Source: Massilia sp. WG5 (GTDB lineage: Bacteria; Pseudomonadota; Gammaproteobacteria; Burkholderiales; Burkholderiaceae_D). From it: 64,000 bases of DNA. Below are positions 52,315 through 60,747 of this stretch, in pieces. Numbering within the stretch: position 1 is the first letter of the stretch; every line of letters starts with the position of its first letter. Below the pieces are notes generated by a model. That model did not search any database and was not told the DNA's origin. It worked only from the letters and a program-made list of their open reading frames with translations. Both the position numbers and the translations under genes were made by a program. The stretch lies in contig NZ_CP012640.2 of the NCBI RefSeq assembly GCF_001412595.2, positions 2,604,001-2,668,000 on the forward strand, written 5' to 3'.

Positions 52315-53253
52315 ATGACCAAGACTGCGCTGATCTGCGGCTCGATCGCTTTCGACAAGATCATGCAATACCACGGCCGCTTCGGCGACACCTTGCTGGC
52401 CGACCAGCTGCACCGCGTAAACGTTTCCTTCCTGGTGCCGACCCTGCGCACCGAGTTCGGCGGCTGCTCCGTCAACATCGCCTACAACCTCAAGATGCTG
52501 GGCGGCGATCCCCTGATCATGGGCACCATCGGCCAGGACGGCGGCGACTACCTCGAGCGCATGGAAAAGCAGGGCCTGGCCACCAACGCGATCCGCACCG
52601 TCGGCCACGCCTACACCGCCCAGTGCTTCGTCACGGCCGACCTGGACAACAACCAGATCAACGCCTTCCACCCGGGCGCGATGCAGTTCTCGCACGAGAA
52701 CAGCCTGGCCGACTACCTGCCGCTGCGCGTGGCGATCGTCTCGCCGGACGGCCGCGACGGCATGATCAAGCACGCGCGCGACTGCGCGGAGCGCGGCGTT
52801 CCCCTGATGTTCGACCCGGGCCAGCAGCTGCCGATGTTCAGCGGCGACGAGCTGCTGACCTTCCTCGACCAGGCCAGCTACCTCGCCTGCAACGACTATG
52901 AATTCGAAATGGTGATGGACCGTACCGGCCTGGCGCTGCAGGACATCGCCTCGCGCCTGGACGCGCTGATCGTCACGCGCGGCGAGCAGGGCTCGGACAT
53001 CTATGCCGGTGGCGAGCACCACAAGATCCCGGCGGTGCCGGCCAGCAGCGTGGTCGACCCGACCGGCTGCGGCGACGCCTACCGCGCCGGCCTGCTGTTC
53101 GGTATCGCAAACGACCTGGACTGGCCGACCAGCGGCCGCCTGGCGAGCCTGCTCGGTTCGATCAAGATCGCCCACCAGGGCGGCCAGAACCACAGCTTCA
53201 CTCCGCAAGAGATCGCGGACAGGTTCGAAGCGGCGTTCGGCTACCGCTTCTGA
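52315..53253 (+). CDS. PfkB-family carbohydrate/nucleoside kinase
   Basis: This ribokinase-superfamily kinase of 312 aa starts with LICGSIAFDKIM. It has the substrate-binding GGCSVNIAYNLKMLGG block, GTIGQDGGDYLERM, and the second PfkB signature DPTGCGDAYRAGLL, where the catalytic Asp lies in the GCGDAY turn. In related bacteria it is annotated as a sugar or adenosine kinase; the substrate cannot be fixed from sequence. It ends 8 nt from the convergent yggT stop. Confidence 0.88.
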   Translation: MTKTALICGSIAFDKIMQYHGRFGDTLLADQLHRVNVSFLVPTLRTEFGGCSVNIAYNLKMLGGDPLIMGTIGQDGGDYLERMEKQGLATNAIRTVGHAYTAQCFVTADLDNNQINAFHPGAMQFSHENSLADYLPLRVAIVSPDGRDGMIKHARDCAERGVPLMFDPGQQLPMFSGDELLTFLDQASYLACNDYEFEMVMDRTGLALQDIASRLDALIVTRGEQGSDIYAGGEHHKIPAVPASSVVDPTGCGDAYRAGLLFGIANDLDWPTSGRLASLLGSIKIAHQGGQNHSFTPQEIADRFEAAFGYRF

Positions 53254-53261
53254 AGTTGTAA

Positions 53262-53786
53262 TTAGAAGAGCGCCTGGCGCAGGAGGTACTGGACGATCTG
53301 CAGCAGGATCAGCGCGACCAGTACCGACAGGTCCAGGCCACCCACCGGCGGGATCACGCGGCGCAACGGGCGCAGCAGCGGGTCGTTAAGCGCGTGCACG
53401 AAGGGCGCCAGCGGCGCGTGCGGATTGATCCAGCTGAAGATCACCTCGATGATCAGCAGGCCCATGAAGCCGTAGATGATCCAGTTCAGGAAGCGGAACA
53501 AGGCATACAGCACGACCGCCTGGCCGCTCCACCCCGCCAGCAGCATCACTGCACTCGCCAGCAGCACGATCAGGAAGGCCCCGATCAGGCTGGCCCAATC
53601 ATAGCCCCCCACACCCGGCAGGATGCGACGCAGCGGGCGTACCAGCCAATCGGTCAGCGTGAAGGTGAACTGGCCGATCGATGCCGGCGGCCGCACGCGG
53701 ATTACCTGCATCCAGAAACGCAGCAACAAGACTCCACCGATGACGCCGGCCACGGTATCAACGATCAACTGAAGAATGGGCAGCAC
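53262..53786 (-). CDS. YggT family membrane protein
   Basis: This is a small inner-membrane protein (174 aa) made of two similar halves. Each half has paired hydrophobic helices around the motif DWLVRPLRRILPGVGGYD or NDPLLRPLRRVIPPVGGLD. YggT proteins are linked to osmotic or ion homeostasis and to chromosome/cell-division factors, but the role is unproven. The start is GTG at 53786 with AAGGAG five bases upstream. That site directly follows the T-run of the histone-like gene terminator. Confidence 0.92.
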   Translation of the reverse strand: MLPILQLIVDTVAGVIGGVLLLRFWMQVIRVRPPASIGQFTFTLTDWLVRPLRRILPGVGGYDWASLIGAFLIVLLASAVMLLAGWSGQAVVLYALFRFLNWIIYGFMGLLIIEVIFSWINPHAPLAPFVHALNDPLLRPLRRVIPPVGGLDLSVLVALILLQIVQYLLRQALF

Positions 53787-53797
53787 AAGCTCTCCTT

Positions 53798-53833
53798 AAA
53801 AAAAAACCGCTGTGTGAATCTCTCACACAGCGG
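53798..53833 (-). terminator. Rho-independent terminator of the histone-like gene
   Basis: Perfect 11-bp arms (CCGCTGTGTGA at 53807–53817 and TCACACAGCGG at 53823–53833) enclose a 5-nt loop. On the minus strand the hairpin is followed by nine T residues (53806–53798). It begins 29 nt after the leftward stop at 53863. Confidence 0.93.
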
Positions 53834-53862
53834 TATTTTGCCTGAACCAGGCAAGAATGGGA

Positions 53863-55266
53863 TTACGGACGGCTGCTGGTCGGGAAAGGCCATGCTGCCG
53901 GTGCAACCACGGTCTTCGGGGACGACTGGGCTGCCGAGGCGCCGCTGTCCTGCTTGGCGTCGGTCTTGGTGTCTGCCTTGGCTTCCGGCTTGGCTTCCGC
54001 TTTCGCTTCCGGCTTGGCTTCCGGCTTCGCTTCAGCCTTCGGGGCGGCGGCTTTCTTGGCGGCCGGCTTGGCAGCCGGCTTGGCGGCGGCTTTCACTGCC
54101 GGCTTGGACTCGGCGGTCTTGGCGGCAGCGGTTTTGGTTGCAGCAACTTTGGTGGCCGGAGCCTTGGCAGCGGCGGTCTTGGTTGCAGCAGCCTTGGTAG
54201 CCGGGGCCTTGGCAGCAGCGGTCTTGGTTGCAGCAGCCTTGGTGGCCGGTGCCTTGGCAGCAGCAGTCTTGGTTGCGGCAGCTTTAGCCGGTGCTTTGGC
54301 GGCGGTCTTGCTTGCAGCAGCCTTGGCCGGTGCTTTGGCAGCAGCGGTCTTGGTCGCAGCAGCCTTGGCGCTCGTCTTCGGCATTGCCGAAGTCGAGCCC
54401 TTGGCGGCGGTCTTGCTTGCAGCAGCTTTCTTGGCCGGTGCTTTGGCAGCAGTCTTGCTTGCAGCAGCCTTGGCCGGTGCTTTAGCGGCGGTCTTGCTTG
54501 CAGCAGCTTTCTTGGCCGGTGCTTTGGCAGCGGTCTTGGTTGCAGCAGCTTTCTTGGCCGGCGCTTTAGCAGCGGTCTTGGTTGCAGCAGCTTTCTTGGC
54601 CGGTGCTTTGGCGGCGGTCTTGCTTGCTGCAGCTTTCTTTGCCGGTGCCTTGACGGCGGTTTTGCTTGCAGCGGTCTTGCTTGCTGCAGCTTTCTTTGCC
54701 GGTGCCTTGACGGCGGTTTTGCTTGCAGCGGTCTTGCTTGCTGCAGCTTTCTTTGCCGGTGCTTTGGCGGCGGTCTTGGTTGCAGCTGCTTTCTTTGCCG
54801 GTGCTTTAGCAGCGGTTTTGGTAGCTGCGGCTTTCTTGGCCGGTGCTTTTGCGGCGGCGGTCTTGCTTGCTGCAGCTTTCTTGGCCGGTGCTTTAGCGGC
54901 GGTCTTGGTTGCAGCGGTCTTGCTTGCTGCGGCTTTCTTTGCCGGTGCTTTAGCGGCGGTGGTCTTGGTTGCTGCAGCTTTCTTTGCTGCCGGCTTTGCT
55001 GCCGGTTTGGCGGCGGCTTTTGCTGCCGGCTTTGCAGCGGCTTTTGCTGCCGGTTTCGCAGCGGCTTTCGCTGCCGGCTTTGCGGCGGCTTTAGCAGCCG
55101 GTTTCGCTGCAGCTTTCGCTGCCGGCTTTGCGGCGGCTTTAGCAGCCGGTTTCGCTGCGGCTTTTGCTGCCGGCTTTGCGGCTACCGCTTTCTTGGCGGC
55201 GACGGGTTTTTCTGCTGCGGCCTTTGCGGCCGGCTTTGCTGCGGTTTTCTTAGCGGCTGTTGCCAT
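53863..55266 (-). CDS. Alanine/lysine-rich histone H1-like protein
   Basis: This is a highly basic, repetitive protein (467 aa) built mostly of Ala, Lys, Pro and Thr. Repeats are of KAAAKPAAK type near the N-terminus and KTAAKAPAKKAAAS type in the middle, as in eukaryotic H1 tails and AlgP/BpH1-like bacterial proteins. It probably binds DNA and compacts the nucleoid. A non-repeated block (KGSTSAMPKTSAK) interrupts the repeats. The C-terminus becomes acidic (KAEAKPEAKPEAKAE) and ends in AAWPFPTSSRP. The ATG at 55266 has AAGGAG 8 nt upstream; 19 in-frame codons before it are not repeat-like. A strong terminator follows. Confidence 0.88.
   Translation of the reverse strand: MATAAKKTAAKPAAKAAAEKPVAAKKAVAAKPAAKAAAKPAAKAAAKPAAKAAAKPAAKAAAKPAAKAAAKPAAKAAAKPAAKAAAKPAAKPAAKKAAATKTTAAKAPAKKAAASKTAATKTAAKAPAKKAAASKTAAAKAPAKKAAATKTAAKAPAKKAAATKTAAKAPAKKAAASKTAASKTAVKAPAKKAAASKTAASKTAVKAPAKKAAASKTAAKAPAKKAAATKTAAKAPAKKAAATKTAAKAPAKKAAASKTAAKAPAKAAASKTAAKAPAKKAAASKTAAKGSTSAMPKTSAKAAATKTAAAKAPAKAAASKTAAKAPAKAAATKTAAAKAPATKAAATKTAAAKAPATKAAATKTAAAKAPATKVAATKTAAAKTAESKPAVKAAAKPAAKPAAKKAAAPKAEAKPEAKPEAKAEAKPEAKADTKTDAKQDSGASAAQSSPKTVVAPAAWPFPTSSRP
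54614..54727 (-). repeat. Perfect 57-bp tandem duplication inside the histone-like gene
   Basis: Positions 54614–54670 and 54671–54727 are identical, encoding two identical 19-residue units (containing KTAASKTAVKAPAKKAAAS). The neighbouring repeats have diverged in codons, so this copy is probably recent, by slippage or unequal crossover. Confidence 0.85.
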
Positions 55267-55866
55267 TTTGTGTTCTCCTTCTCTGCGATGAGAAAATACG
55301 CTACAAGGTTTGAACCCGTCCAACCCGGTCTGCTTGGTCGGGCGAATTATTCATCGGCGCACACACGGTGTCTGCGTCAATGAATCCGGCACCAGCTGAA
55401 CTGCTGCAACTCCTCAAGTCTGCAGCACTTCAGCTATCGTCGTCGCCGACGACCGAAACGACAAAAGTTCGATGGTTCAATTGCTGTTCACACCGCTGCC
55501 CGCGCGAAGCGCGAAAAGAAAAAGCCGCCATGCCCGAAATTAATTCAGGCAATGCGGCTTGTTCTTTTCGCGAAGCTTACGTGCATACTGAATGAATCAG
55601 CGTCCCATTATTTGATCGGTTTGCCACCGTTTAGCGTGGTAAAAAAATCCACGTTCACGTTTTGACAAATTCAATCACGTAAAGTACACGAAAACCTTGT
55701 CAGTGCGCAACCCGCACACAGTATTTTTCATGTCTTTCCGTTGGGGCGAACTGCTATCGGCTGCTTTCAATCGATCGTCGCGATAACGTTTGATCCCATT
55801 CGTACTTCAGCTCCCTCAAAAAACAAGCGCGCACCTGCCGCGCATTCGAAAACAATCCTTCATTTA
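55267..55866. other. 600-nt non-coding, AT-richer intergenic region
   Basis: No credible gene is seen. The region is visibly less GC-rich than its surroundings. It holds the leader of the histone-like gene (right-to-left), a large hairpin (55510–55572), and about 290 nt between that hairpin and the glycosyltransferase stop. Short rightward frames (55368–55595, 55790 onward) lack family-like sequence. TTGACA occurs at 55662–55667 on the + strand but with no good -10. An untranslated RNA cannot be excluded. Confidence 0.5.
55510..55572 (-). terminator. Large two-part hairpin, possible bidirectional terminator
   Basis: Outer arms CGCGAAAAGAA (55510–55520) and TTCTTTTCGCG (55562–55572) are perfect. 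Inside, AAGCCGC (55522–55528) pairs with GCGGCTT (55554–55560), and a weaker apical part includes TGCC/GGCA. On the minus strand the inner stem ends in GCGGC followed by TTTTTCTTTT, a typical terminator tail. It lies about 295 nt after the glycosyltransferase stop. Confidence 0.6.
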
Positions 55867-57525
55867 TTACTGCTCACCGGCCGCGCTAATGCGCAGCAGG
55901 TCCATCTTGCATAACCACGCGAGGCCGCGCAGCAAAGTCTGCCTGTCGCAAGGCCCCAGCGTGTCGAGCAATTCATCGACCTGCGTTGGCCGCGATTCGA
56001 TCGAGCCGAAGATCTGGCCGAATTCCTCGAGCGTCGGCAAGGACGACCCGGCGAAGCGGTTGATTCCCAGTTCGCGGTATTGGCGCAGCTGCGCGAGCGA
56101 TGCGTCCGGCGCGAGTTCGACGGTCGATTCCGGCGCCAACTGCGCGCTCGGATAGCTTGCAAACACCGCGAACGGATCGAGCCGGTCCGGCACCGCTTGC
56201 GGCAGCGCCGGCGCCAGCACGGCATCGGCGCGGCGCCGCTCATCGAGCTCGCTCCACAGCGCGCGGTAACGCCCGAACACGACCTGCCAATCGAACTCCG
56301 CGCGCGCGCGCCGTCGTCCATTCTCGCCCAGCTCGCGGCGCAGCCCGGCGTCCTTGATCAAGCGTTCGTAGGCTTGCGTGAGCTGCGCCCCATCCAGCGC
56401 CACCGCCTGGCTGGTATGACCGCAATACTGGTCGTAACTGTCGATGCCATCGTCGTAACGCTGCGCGAGGTCAAGGCCGGCGCCTGCTCCGGGCATCACG
56501 GTCGCGATGCGATAGCCGTCGACGCCTTCGCGCACCGTGTCGCGGTAGCCGTTCCAGTCGCTTACCACGCAGGGCAGCCCTGCCGCCATCGCTTCCAGCG
56601 GCGTCAGGCCAAAGCTCTCCTGCACGTTGTCGGCGAGCGAGGTGAAGACGTCGGCCGCGGCCCGGGCGCTGGCCTGGTTGGCCGGCGCGCGGCCGTCGAG
56701 CAGCGTCAGTCGCACCGATGGGCACAGCTGCGCCGCGGCTTCGCGGAAGGCCTTCTCGATCGCGTCGTTGGCGAACCAGCCGCACAGGATCAGGTGCACC
56801 TGGCGGCCGCCCTTGTCGGCGCGCTCGAGCGCACTGAACATCTGCTGCGGATGCGCTTTCGCGTGGAAGGACAGGCGACCGAGGTAGAGAAAAGCGACGT
56901 CGTCGGCGCCGATATTCAACTGGCTGCGCACCGCCAGCCGCGCTTCCTCGCCACATGCGAGATCGCGGCTATGCACGCCGAGCGGAATCAGCGGCAGCTG
57001 CGGCAGTTCGAAACGCTGCGCACCGAGCCGCGCGCGCAGGTAGTCGGCCTGGCGTTCCAGCACTTCGCGCACGCTGTCGCGCACCACGCGCGAGGTGCAG
57101 ATCACGGCGTCCCAGCTGCGTACCGGCGCCACCGCCAGGTTGGCGATCGCGCTCATCACCGCGTGGCTGGCGGTGGTGTGGGTGATGCCGCACAGGCTGT
57201 AGCGGCGCTCGCCCAGGCCCAGGCGGCGCCAAGCCAGGCGCTCGATCCCGGGCGCCGGATGGTAGAGCGTGCCGAAGCGCGCCAGGTCCTGCGGCCGGCC
57301 CTGGCTCACCCATTCGAGCTCGCCCTTGAAACCCTGCTCGCGCAGCCCGCGTTCGCACTCGCCGGCATGGGCTTCGCTGGCGGCGAAGCAGCCGACCCGG
57401 GACAGCTCGTCGCTGCGCGCGATGGCGCGCAGCAGTGCGGCGCCGGCCGCCTGGCGTCCCATCAACTTCTGTCCGCGGACCGAATAGTCGTCGGGGACGA
57501 AGTGCAGTGCGAAGCTGTCCCTCAT
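55867..57525 (-). CDS. Glycosyltransferase (GT4-like) with a C-terminal extension
   Basis: This is a GT-B fold glycosyltransferase of 552 aa. The C-terminal nucleotide-sugar domain has LYLGRLSFHAKAHPQ, CGWFAND, and the EX7E-like SFGLTPLEAMAAGLPCVVSD. The N-terminal domain has HFVPDDYSVRGQKLMGRQ and ITHTTASH. After the fold ends near residue 440 there is an extra ~110-residue tail (DPFAVFASYPSAQL to LAWLCKMDLLRI), which I do not recognise. Donor and acceptor are unknown. Its ATG overlaps the stop of the upstream glycosyltransferase (ATGA), so the two probably act in one pathway. Confidence 0.82.
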   Translation of the reverse strand: MRDSFALHFVPDDYSVRGQKLMGRQAAGAALLRAIARSDELSRVGCFAASEAHAGECERGLREQGFKGELEWVSQGRPQDLARFGTLYHPAPGIERLAWRRLGLGERRYSLCGITHTTASHAVMSAIANLAVAPVRSWDAVICTSRVVRDSVREVLERQADYLRARLGAQRFELPQLPLIPLGVHSRDLACGEEARLAVRSQLNIGADDVAFLYLGRLSFHAKAHPQQMFSALERADKGGRQVHLILCGWFANDAIEKAFREAAAQLCPSVRLTLLDGRAPANQASARAAADVFTSLADNVQESFGLTPLEAMAAGLPCVVSDWNGYRDTVREGVDGYRIATVMPGAGAGLDLAQRYDDGIDSYDQYCGHTSQAVALDGAQLTQAYERLIKDAGLRRELGENGRRRARAEFDWQVVFGRYRALWSELDERRRADAVLAPALPQAVPDRLDPFAVFASYPSAQLAPESTVELAPDASLAQLRQYRELGINRFAGSSLPTLEEFGQIFGSIESRPTQVDELLDTLGPCDRQTLLRGLAWLCKMDLLRISAAGEQ

Positions 57526-58793
57526 GCCTTGTCCTTGCTCCTCTTCTCGCTTGCGAGCGGCTTCAGCAGCTCGAGGTAGGCCGGCAGGCCGACCGATTCG
57601 AAATCGTAGTCGCGCAGCACCGTCTCGCGCCCGCGCAATCCGACCGCGGCGATCTCGTCGCGGCGCGCGAGCAGCTCGAGGGCGCGGTCGGCCAGCGCGG
57701 CGCTGTCGAAGAAGCCGGTCAGGTAGCCATTTTCGCCATCGCGGATCACTTCCCTCACCGGCCCGGTATCCGAACCGAGCACCGGCACGCCCACCGCCAT
57801 CGCTTCCAGCATCGACCACGACAGCACGAACGGATAAGTAAGGTAAATGTGCAGGCTCGAGACCTGCAGCACCGTGCGGTAGGTCGCATATGGCAGCTTG
57901 CCGAGGAAATGCACGCGCGACCAGTCCACCAGCTTGCCCCCGCTTTCGTCCAATTCGGCCTTGAGCGCCTCGCGGTAGCTGGCGAATCCTGCGGGCGGGC
58001 GGCGCCCGTAGCTGACGTCGTCGCCGCCGACCACGAGCACCTGCAGGTCGGCGTTGCCGGCCAGGAGGCGCGGCAGGCTGCGCATGAAGACGTGGAAGCC
58101 GCGGTAGGGTTCGAGGTTGCGGGCGACGTAGGTGAGGACCGGCTGCGCGCGCGTGAGCACGCGCCCGTCCGGCAGCGTCAGGCGCGCCTGCGGATCGGGC
58201 GCCAGGTAGGCGGTATCGATGCCCTCGTGGATGCGGCGGATCTTGTGGCGCAGCTCGGGCGGATGCACGCCGAGTTGCCAGTCGGTCGGGGTGACGCCGT
58301 CGTCGGCCGCCAGCAGCGACTGCATCAGCACCGAGTTCTTGATGCGGATGCGCAGGCGGTCGTCGAAGCTGGCCGGGTACTCGGGATCGAAACCGACGTC
58401 GAGGCCGTCCGCGGCCCACCAGAACTCGCAGAACACGACCAGGCGCGCGCGCGGGAACACATCCTTGACGAACAGCCCTTCGCCCCAGCCCGGATGGCAG
58501 ACCACCACGTCCGGGGTCCAGCCCTCCTTCTTCAGCTCGACGCAAACGCGGGTCACGGCCTGGCCGCGCCGGACGCAGCCCTCGAAATACTTCAGGTAGT
58601 GGTGGGTCGTCTCGCCCGGCCCTTCCGGCTTCGGGTAGCCGATCGCGCGCAGCTTCGGTCCTGGTTTCTCGCGCGCGACCGCGGCCTCTTCGCCGATGGC
58701 GACGAGTTCGACGTCGGGCCTCGTCTGCAGATAGCGGATCAGGCGCCGGAACTGGCCGGGCAGGTTCTGATGGATGAAGAGGACGCGTAGCAT
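57522..58793 (-). CDS. Glycosyltransferase (GT4 family)
   Basis: This is a GT-B fold glycosyltransferase of about 423 aa. The N-terminus VLFIHQNLPGQFRRL and CHPGWGEGLFVKDVFP are typical of a GT4 subgroup that acts on surface polysaccharides. The C-terminal part has TYVARNLEPYRGFHVFMRSL, VVGGDDVSYG, and the donor-site LSWSMLEAMAVGVPVLGSDT. The start is placed at MLRVLF; an ATG three codons upstream (58802) is also possible and neither has a clear ribosome-binding site. No sugar-synthesis or export genes flank the pair. Confidence 0.85.
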   Translation of the reverse strand: MLRVLFIHQNLPGQFRRLIRYLQTRPDVELVAIGEEAAVAREKPGPKLRAIGYPKPEGPGETTHHYLKYFEGCVRRGQAVTRVCVELKKEGWTPDVVVCHPGWGEGLFVKDVFPRARLVVFCEFWWAADGLDVGFDPEYPASFDDRLRIRIKNSVLMQSLLAADDGVTPTDWQLGVHPPELRHKIRRIHEGIDTAYLAPDPQARLTLPDGRVLTRAQPVLTYVARNLEPYRGFHVFMRSLPRLLAGNADLQVLVVGGDDVSYGRRPPAGFASYREALKAELDESGGKLVDWSRVHFLGKLPYATYRTVLQVSSLHIYLTYPFVLSWSMLEAMAVGVPVLGSDTGPVREVIRDGENGYLTGFFDSAALADRALELLARRDEIAAVGLRGRETVLRDYDFESVGLPAYLELLKPLASEKRSKDKA

Positions 58794-58863
58794 GGCAGGC
58801 ATGATAGCTTTAGTAGCAAGCCTGTGGCGCAATGGATGATCGACTCCCTTGCGCGAATCGCGA

Positions 58864-59547
58864 TCAGGGCGCTGCGATCGCGATCACCGACCACTGCACA
58901 TCGACGATCGGGGTGCGCGTTTCGCGGTCGCGGCGGTAGCTGTGATAGCGCCAGCGGCCATCGCCGCTGCCCTCGCACATGGTGCATTCCGCCTGCGCCG
59001 ACACGCGCGCAAAGCCCGCCTGCGCGAGCTGCCAGCGCACGATCGCCGGCAGGTCGAGCCGGCGCGGCCGCGGCGCGATGGTCTCCCGCGGCAGCCCGGT
59101 GCGCTCGCGGAATGCGTCGATCAGCTCCGCCGACACTTCATAACAGCAGGGATGGGCCGCCGGTCCGATCGCCGCGACCCACTCGCCGGGATCGCCGCCG
59201 CGCTCGCGCAGCAGGCTGGCAAAGCGCTCGACGATGCCGGCATGGGCGCCGCGCCAGCCGGCGTGCAGGGCCGCGACCTCGCGCCCGTCCTGGCGTGCAA
59301 GCAGGATCGGCACGCAGTCGGCGGTGGCGATCGCGAGCAGCAGACCGGGCCTGGCGGTCAGCATGCCGTCGGCTTCGCCGCAGTCCTGGTCCGGCTCGCG
59401 CGCGATGGCGATGCGGGTGCCGTGGCGTTCGTGCTGGATCGGGCGCTGCGGCCAGTAGGCGGGCAGGAGCCGGGCCATGTCGTCGTGGCGGCGGCCGAAG
59501 CCGTGCACAAGGCCGTCGACCTGATCGAGAAGCGGGCTGCGGAGCAT
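58864..59547 (-). CDS. pgeF: Laccase-domain protein (YfiH/PgeF family; polyphenol oxidase or purine nucleoside phosphorylase)
   Basis: This 227-aa protein belongs to the YfiH/PgeF family. It has HGFGRR near the N-terminus, ATADCVPILLA, HAGWRGAHAGIVE and IGPAAHPCCYEV, which carry the conserved Cys and His metal ligands. The family has been called multicopper polyphenol oxidase, peptidoglycan-editing factor and adenosine/inosine phosphorylase; the natural role is not settled. Its ATG (59547) lies just beyond the nrdB terminator, so it probably has its own promoter or depends on read-through. Confidence 0.9.
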   Translation of the reverse strand: MLRSPLLDQVDGLVHGFGRRHDDMARLLPAYWPQRPIQHERHGTRIAIAREPDQDCGEADGMLTARPGLLLAIATADCVPILLARQDGREVAALHAGWRGAHAGIVERFASLLRERGGDPGEWVAAIGPAAHPCCYEVSAELIDAFRERTGLPRETIAPRPRRLDLPAIVRWQLAQAGFARVSAQAECTMCEGSGDGRWRYHSYRRDRETRTPIVDVQWSVIAIAAP

Positions 59548-59564
59548 GATTGGACTCAAAAATG

Positions 59565-59588
59565 AAAAAGGCCCGGCGAGCGGGCCTT
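59565..59588 (-). terminator. Rho-independent terminator of nrdB
   Basis: AAGGCCCG (59568–59575) and CGGGCCTT (59581–59588) form an 8-bp stem with a 5-nt loop. On the minus strand the stem ends in a T-run (59569–59565), then CATTTTT. It begins 24 nt after the nrdB stop. Confidence 0.9.
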
Positions 59589-59612
59589 CCATTCTAATGC
59601 GATGGGTAAAAC

Positions 59613-60716
59613 TCAGTCCCAGCTCAGCGCGCCGCCGGTCTGGTACTCGGTCACGCGGGTCTCGAAGAAGTTGCGCTCCTTCTTCAGGTCGATCATCTCG
59701 CTCATCCACGGGAACGGGTTTTCCTCGTTCGGGAACAGCGCTTCCAGGCCGATCTGGACGGCGCGGCGGTTGGCGATGAAGCGCAGGTAGCCCTTGAACA
59801 TCGGGGCGTTCAGGCCCAGCACGCCGCGCGGCATGGTGTCTTCGGCGTAGCGGTACTCGAGCTCGACGGCCTTCAGGAACAGCTGCTTGATCTCTTCCTT
59901 GAACTCGGCGGTCCACAGCTGCGGGTTTTCCATCTTGATCGTGTTGATCAGGTCGATGCCGAAGTTGCAGTGCATCGACTCGTCGCGCAGGATGTACTGG
60001 TACTGCTCGGCGGCGCCGGTCATCTTGTTCTGGCGGCCCAGCGCCAGGATCTGGGTGAAGCCGACGTAGAAGAACAGGCCTTCCATCAGGCAGGCGAACA
60101 CGATGATCGACTTCAGCAGCTTCTGGTCGTTTTCCAGGGTGCCGGTCTGGAACTGCGGATCGTTGATGACCTCGATGAACGGGATCAGGAACTGGTCCTT
60201 GTCGCGGATCGACGGGATTTCGTTGTAGGCGTTGAAGATTTCCTTCTCGTCCAGGCCCAGCGACTCGACGATGTACTGGTAGGCGTGGGTGTGGATCGCC
60301 TCTTCGAAAGCCTGGCGTAGCAGGTACTGGCGGCATTCCGGCGCCGTGATGTGGCGGTAAGTGCCCAGCACGATGTTGTTGGCGGCCAGCGAGTCGGCGG
60401 TCACGAAGAAGCCCAGGTTGCGCTTGACGATGCGGCGCTCGTCTTCGGTCAGGCCGTTCGGGTTCTTCCACAGCTCGATGTCGCGCTGCATGTTCACTTC
60501 CTGCGGCATCCAGTGGTTGGCGCAGCCGGCCAGGTACTTGTCCCAGGCCCACTTGTACTTGAACGGCACCAGCTGGTTGACGTCGGTTTTCGCGTTGATG
60601 ATGCGCTTGTCGTCGGCGTTCACGCGCTTGGCGACGTCGGCGGCGGTAGCGCCTTCCGGTGCGCTTGCTGCGGCCGGTGCGCTGGAGATCGGTTCATCGT
60701 CCCATGACAGAGCCAT
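59613..60716 (-). CDS. nrdB: Ribonucleoside-diphosphate reductase, beta (radical) subunit
   Basis: NrdB houses the diiron or dimetal-tyrosyl radical of aerobic class I ribonucleotide reductase, which makes deoxynucleotides. The 367-aa protein has ligand blocks [26 protein letters not shown] and [13 protein letters not shown]. Tyr146 (in HAYQYI) aligns with the radical Tyr of E. coli NrdB. ALSWD occurs at both ends: near the start (MALSWDDE) and as the last residues (GGALSWD); the C-terminal tail is the part that docks to NrdA. It lies 127 nt downstream of nrdA across a REP-like element. Confidence 0.95.
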   Translation of the reverse strand: MALSWDDEPISSAPAAASAPEGATAADVAKRVNADDKRIINAKTDVNQLVPFKYKWAWDKYLAGCANHWMPQEVNMQRDIELWKNPNGLTEDERRIVKRNLGFFVTADSLAANNIVLGTYRHITAPECRQYLLRQAFEEAIHTHAYQYIVESLGLDEKEIFNAYNEIPSIRDKDQFLIPFIEVINDPQFQTGTLENDQKLLKSIIVFACLMEGLFFYVGFTQILALGRQNKMTGAAEQYQYILRDESMHCNFGIDLINTIKMENPQLWTAEFKEEIKQLFLKAVELEYRYAEDTMPRGVLGLNAPMFKGYLRFIANRRAVQIGLEALFPNEENPFPWMSEMIDLKKERNFFETRVTEYQTGGALSWD

Positions 60717-60747
60717 GATCTTTTCCTTCTTTATATAGTTAGCTCGA

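Noticed and set aside
53954..55291. An Ala/Leu-rich 445-codon + strand frame that could look like a membrane protein
   Set aside because: It is the complement of the Ala/Lys repeat gene. The minus strand has a ribosome-binding site and a terminator; the + strand has neither.
55368..55595. A 75-codon + strand frame in the 600-nt gap
   Set aside because: It shows no ribosome-binding site or family similarity, and it spans the large hairpin, which suggests non-coding sequence.
55790..56155. A 121-codon + strand frame
   Set aside because: Most of it is antisense to the glycosyltransferase C-terminus and it lacks a recognisable start context.
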